Below, piece by piece: positions 18,618 to 22,500 of a stretch of 22,500 nucleotides of DNA. The position numbers and the translations under genes were made by a program. Source of the DNA: Glandiceps talaboti. Taxonomy: Eukaryota > Hemichordata > Enteropneusta > Spengelidae. The DNA lies in assembly GCF_964340395.1 (NCBI RefSeq), contig NC_135559.1:7488759-7511258 (forward strand), in the 5' to 3' direction. Each line of letters opens with the position of its first letter. The first letter of the stretch is position 1. The notes below the pieces were generated by a model, which searched no databases, was not told the DNA's origin, and saw only the letters and a program-made list of their open reading frames with translations.

Positions 18618-18636
18618 CACACCAGAGATACACTCC

Positions 18637-18735
18637 ATAGCCATGACAGGGCGCCCTCACACATTGGTCAACCCCTTTCATAGATAGAGTAGGCCAGTGA
18701 GGCAGAGCAACAAAGTGTATCTTTGCTGTCTGTGC
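18637..18735 (-). repeat. Inverted repeat arm in the gene 2 3' UTR
   Basis: Partner of 16831-16917 in opposite orientation. It begins about 20 bases after the gene 2 stop and ends before the poly(A) signal, so it would lie within the mature 3' UTR. Its minus strand reads GATACACTTTGTTGC, CTGCCTCACTGGCCTACTCT and GGTTGACCAATGTGTGAGGG. It has about seven extra bases compared with its partner. Confidence 0.7.
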
Positions 18736-18757
18736 TAATACACTATGATACATGCAA

Positions 18758-18763
18758 AATAAA
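18758..18763 (+). terminator. Poly(A) signal of zinc-finger gene 2
   Basis: A canonical AATAAA lies about 140 bases after the stop at 18617, giving a short 3' UTR. Confidence 0.7.
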
Positions 18764-18999
18764 GGCCATTTGTTGGTTATGAGCGTGATAAACCATTCTA
18801 TTCAAAGAACAAATCAACAAGATGCCTGAAAAGTCACTAAAATTCAAAGATGGGTAACATTATTACAAGTTTGTAACTTGGAAAGATTGTATAAACAGTA
18901 AAGTTGACTATATATAAGTTCAACTGCAATCATGATGTCTCGTGTTTTTTATTATGACTTTTTAAAACAGGATTGTGTCAAAGTTTCACCTTTGTCCAG

Positions 19000-19207
19000 C
19001 AATTCTCAGTACCTGGAATAGAATATTACTGCCTAGACGCAACATAAAAATAATGGACATTTGATTTCTTGGTCGACACCATAACTTCCGCTCCCACACG
19101 CTTCACTTGCATAATTACTATATGCACACATGAGAATAAGTCGACCTTCTTGTTCTATTTTGACCCTCTAGGATGTGGTAAAAAGCTATTGCAGGTACTG
19201 AGAATTG
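19000..19207 (-). mobile_element. MITE-like element, copy 2
   Basis: This is a fuller copy of the element nested in the SINE at 6843-7033, in reverse orientation. Its ends form a clear terminal inverted repeat: CAATTCTCAGTACCTG at the left and CAGGTACTGAGAATTG at the right. That gives a size of about 208 bases. No obvious flanking duplication longer than two or three bases is seen. Confidence 0.8.
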
Positions 19208-19282
19208 AATTTCATTGTTGAGACGGGGGCTCAGCTTGTTTCAATTGCTGACTTTCAGTCTCATTCATGTTCATGATCAATC

Positions 19283-19417
19283 AACATACATACATACATA
19301 CATACATACATGCACACACGCAGACACATACATACATACATACATACATACATACATACATACATACATACATACATACATGCACACACGCAGACACATA
19401 CACATATATACATACAT

Positions 19418-19448
<31 letters not shown>

Positions 19449-19542
19449 TGCATGCATACATACGCACACACACATACATACATACATGCATACATACATA
19501 CATACATACATACATACATGCATGCATGCATGCATGCATGCA

Positions 19543-19574
<32 letters not shown>

Positions 19575-19604
19575 CAGACACATACATACAGACAGACAGA
19601 CAGG
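19283..19604. repeat. (ACAT)n satellite with higher-order variants
   Basis: About 320 bases of ACAT/CATA tetranucleotides, with a repeated variant block CATGCACACACGCAGACACA (near 19308 and 19379), a CACACA stretch, a run of GCAT units around 19518-19545 and a CAGA run at the end. Because the four-base unit cycles through all frames without stops, every frame appears open; none is a gene. Confidence 0.97.
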
Positions 19605-19671
19605 TAAACATAGAATGATAGATTACAAATCACAAGGGCCCAGTATTCTTGTTCATTTGTCGCAAGAAAAT

Positions 19672-22500
19672 TCAAAATCTTGACTGTCGTATTGACGGAC
19701 CAACAATAGCCCTTGCTGTTGAAATTCTACCCCCAGGATCGTGGGCCATGACTGAGCATGCGTAGTTCGTGTTACCAGGTGCGTCTATATCTACATCAGA
19801 AGCTCTAAGTTCAATGTCGTCATATATAGGTTTTGGATCTTCGTATCGTAGAGCTGTCCGTGTAGGCTTCTCAGCAAGACAGTCCTTCAGTCTGACCTTA
19901 TCTTTCCTGTGAAGTACAAAAATAAACAGTGTTATGGTTTGACCATATTATGAATGTGGCCGTTACTAAATATGAAGTAAACTGATGTTGTACAAATCAG
20001 AACTTCTAGATGTATAAAGTGCATCACTAACCCTCCTTACTCATTTCTGTCTGTTACTACAACGTTACCATGATGACATTTCTCAGGATTAAATCACAAA
20101 TCGTAACGCATACACTTATCTTTTTGTCTGTCTTTCTGTCTGCCTCTCTCTCTCTAATTATAAAATTGGGAAATCATAAGAGTTCCACATACCTGCATGC
20201 TATTATCACCATGACAACGCCACCAACAATCAAAAGAGAACCGGTACCTCCTACCACAATACCTACAATGGTTCCTAGAGGGGTAGTCGTTATCTCATAT
20301 GAACTGTGATTGCGATGGACTCCATCTGATGTGGACAGGTTACTTGATGTTGTAGTTCTTAGTGGGGTTGTGGTGTCCAGTGTGCTCATTTCGGTAGTGG
20401 TTATTGGAATAGCTGGAAATTTAATTAAATGTTAACAGTTTGATTTTATCACTTTGTCACCGTGTATAACTACAATGTCCCCTGGTGTAAAGAAGTAGTA
20501 GTTAACACATATTGCCTCACTATATGAGGGCACTGGTAAATGTCTATTACCCTGAGGGCTGTTATGCAGCAAATATTTCCCGAAGCTGAAAGCCAGGGGC
20601 AATAGTTCCTACATAACGGCACTAGTGTCTGAATTTCATCTATTATATTACACATTGCTTTCATGTAGCCTTCGGTGATTCACTTACATTGTGTCATGTG
20701 GTATGAACTAATGACCAATAGTAACCTCAATTTGCATACTTGTTTTCTATTTTCCATAGGGCACTATACATGTAGTGTGGTAGTGATTGAATTGCTTTCA
20801 CTATAATTTACCTGAGAATGTGATGTTTCATAAAACACTTATTGCCTGGCTATGAGGACACTAATAGTCGTCATATTACACCCCATCATGCTCTTATATA
20901 GCAACTATTTCCCCCGTCTTTCAGCTTCAGGAAATACTTGCTGCATAACAGCACTTAGGGTAATAGACGTCTATTTATAGTGTCCTCATAGCCAGGCAAT
21001 AAGTATACACTAGCACCTGAATAATGCCAGGCGACAAGTGTTTTATAACACATCACATTCTCTGGCACATTTGCTTTCCATAGTCAAACCTCTGGCACTA
21101 CCATACTACAAGGATATTGCCCTAGTATATCTGAACTCACCAGCTTTAGGGTAGATTTTAATATCTTTAGGTTTAAACAATGATATGCCAGTAAGGATTC
21201 TATCTTGATGAGAAAGTCGATGCGTCTGGTGTATGACACCATTCAGATCGTCCGACCAATAGAAGTAGTCATCTGACATCGTTAAGCCATAACATTCCGA
21301 GTTATCTGGTAGTTGTACAATTATGTTTCTGTTACCACCATCAAAGTCACATGATTCAATAACTTGACGCCCAGCATCACACCAGTAGACCATCTTCTCT
21401 GTAGAGTTATAGAAAATGAAATGCTACATATATTTGGTTCCAGTCCACTCTGAAATTCCTGTATGCAATTCTTCTATATATGAGAGATCCTATTTCACAA
21501 AGTTAAATTAATCTTACGCTGTAAGATTTAATTTCATCATTCATAAACTCAAATATTGATGATTCAATTCCCTAATACTACCATCTGTTTTCTTGTACAT
21601 GTTGTACATTTTGTTGGTATGTTATCTAGTTTTACATTCTTCAATATTTCAAGTAACGTCGACCGCTCTGTCTCTGTCTGTCCCTCTCTCCACCTCTGCT
21701 CTCTGTGTCTGTCTGTCTGTCCCTCTCTCCACCTCTGCTCTCTGTCTCTGTCTCTCAGTCTGTCTCTGTGCTCTCTGTCTCTCTCTGTCTCTCTCTCTCT
21801 CTCTCTGTTTACGGTTGGTAATATATTTTTTTAAATTTTTTAATATAAATTGGTCACAGATATATACATTTTATACGTCATTCAAACATTGAAAACATCA
21901 CTCACAACCAACCTACAATATCCAGCGTAAGTCCAAGTGGTAAATCTAAATTGTCTGATACCAGTATCTTTCTGTCTGTTCCATCCACTTTTACAGATTC
22001 TATCGTTGGTGGCCTTTCCCAATCTGTCCAAAATAATATACTGAAAGAACAATCAAGGCATGATTAAAACATGTTGATGACGGATGACGAGTGAGATAAT
22101 TATATGATCACCTGCTTCTGATGACCCCATGTTTATATTTAATTCTACAATGTATGTCTCCATTCTGCAACTTCAACCTATCAATAAAACGTGCATTTGA
22201 ATAAACTGAATAAACTATATCGCATATATGTTTATCTTTTCCTTCAGAAATTATGGATGTGCGGAGATGGCAAGCCAAGGTTCCAGCTGATACAATGTCA
22301 ATACCAATTACAAATTTATTATGAGGACATCCTCAATTACGGTGGCCACAATAGATTGTGTGGTGTCACTTGTGGACCACCGTACTCAATAGACCAAACA
22401 CCCGGGCCATGCTTAGCTTGCCACTACCTTACTTACCCATCAACTTCATCCAATGCAAGAGCCCAAGGTTCATCAAGATTATAAACCAATATTGGCTGTC
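19672..22500 (-). CDS. LDLR class B (YWTD) repeat membrane protein, 3' part
   Basis: Five exons on the minus strand: 22437 to beyond the window, 21913-22040, 21141-21398, 20193-20412 and 19672-19906. Junction phases agree throughout (2, 1, 1, 2). The encoded order is a beta-propeller part with LALDEVDG, FWTDW, YWCDAG and YWSDD motifs, then a Thr/Ser-rich stalk with two N-glycosylation sequons. One transmembrane helix follows (20195-20278, LGTIVGIVV to VVMVIIAC), stopped by RKDK, and then a 78-residue cytoplasmic tail ending at TGA (19672-19674). It is a type I membrane protein related to LRP/LDLR-like receptors. Its ligand-binding part lies outside the window. Unlike most family members, no EGF domain separates propeller from stalk, and the tail has no NPxY. 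It has YDDI (19813-19824), a YxxPhi-type sorting motif. No poly(A) signal was found close to the stop. Confidence 0.85.
20507..20640 (+). repeat. Dispersed repeat fragment, copy A
   Basis: About 120 bases match the reverse complement of 20885-21005. Shared blocks are ATTGCCT, GTCTATTACCCT, GCTGTTATGCAGCAA, TATTTCC and GAAGCTGAAAG. It lies in the same intron as the larger palindromic element, in opposite orientation, and appears to be a fragment of the same family. Confidence 0.7.
20772..21109. mobile_element. Palindromic MITE-like element in a receptor intron
   Basis: Nested inverted repeats: outer GTAGTGTGGTAGTG (20772-20785) against CACTACCATACTAC (21096-21109), then GAGAATGTGATG (20814) against CATCACATTCTC (ending 21062), then ATTGCCTGGCTATGAGGACAC against its inverse at about 20980-21000. 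The right side ends about 30 bases from the receptor exon at 21141. This is probably a fold-back DNA element; the family is not recognised. Confidence 0.7.
21660..21808. repeat. CT-rich simple repeat
   Basis: Pyrimidine-rich tract of CTGT and CTCT units containing two copies of CTGTCCCTCTCTCCACCTCT about 40 bases apart. It is purine-rich on the strand of the receptor gene. Plus-strand Ser/Leu/Cys-rich open frames here are artefacts of the repeat. Confidence 0.95.
22041..22436 (-). other. Receptor intron with an unassigned plus-strand ORF
   Basis: Intron between two receptor exons. On the plus strand an open frame preceded by an acceptor-like CTTTTCCTTCAG (ending about 22246) encodes a Cys-rich stretch including KLWMCGDGKPRF and CGVTCGPPYS. 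I recognise no domain and would not call it a gene. Confidence 0.35.

Noticed and set aside
19215-19683. Several overlapping long open frames encoding Thr-Tyr-Ile-His or Met-Tyr-Val-Cys repeats on both strands
   Set aside because: They arise from the (ACAT)n tetranucleotide, which has no stop in any frame; the composition is purely repeat-derived.
21556-21834. Ser/Leu/Cys-rich frames encoded by the CT-rich tract
   Set aside because: Simple-repeat translation within a receptor intron on the opposite strand.

Overview
The window is nuclear DNA from a metazoan, most likely a marine invertebrate. It is AT-rich, the genes are split by GT-AG introns, and two C2H2 zinc-finger genes, an LDL-receptor-like membrane protein gene and an intron-containing DDE transposase gene sit among dense SINE, MITE-like, minisatellite and microsatellite sequence. 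The (ACAT)n tracts and the SINE ending in a GCGCTATAT-type 3' region plus (ATT)n would fit a cephalochordate, hemichordate or lophotrochozoan. The species cannot be fixed from sequence alone.

Layout. 1-3905: non-coding, with a MITE-like hairpin (128-420), a pair of ~80-bp direct repeats built on an 18-bp palindrome (1731-1822, 2383-2464) and an (AG)n tract. 3906-6300: the large terminal exon of zinc-finger gene 1, with 18 fingers (14 intact), a 72-bp motif repeated three times at its 5' end and a ~920-bp internal tandem duplication. A frameshift in the last linker leaves a vestigial finger in the 3' flank. 6550-8085: a tRNA-derived SINE interrupted by a MITE-like element, another small inverted-repeat element and a ~115-bp minisatellite. 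9453-18763: zinc-finger gene 2, read here as a short first exon (9488-9771) under a ZNF143/Staf-like promoter motif and a terminal exon (17003-18617, 12 fingers, 10 intact). The ~7.2-kb intron between them holds a ~5.4-kb DDE_Tnp_4-type DNA transposon (9885-15261) with ~130-bp terminal inverted repeats and a three-coding-exon transposase whose DDE triad is intact. It also holds a ~160-bp tandem repeat array interrupted by a 325-bp insertion with an 8-bp target-site duplication. 19000-19604: a second copy of the SINE-nested element in opposite orientation, then an (ACAT)n satellite. 19672-22500, minus strand: the 3' five exons of a type I membrane protein with LDLR class B (YWTD-type) repeats, a Thr-rich stalk, one transmembrane helix and a 78-residue tail.

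The two zinc-finger genes are paralogues. Their terminal exons start at the same place, after a phase-2 intron, and share N-terminal motifs. They are probably nuclear DNA-binding regulators; the recurring psi-K-x-E sites suggest SUMO-linked regulation, which is inference. The transposon looks like a passenger in gene 2's intron. No operon-like or defence-type gene system is visible; the interest lies in gene architecture and nested mobile DNA.
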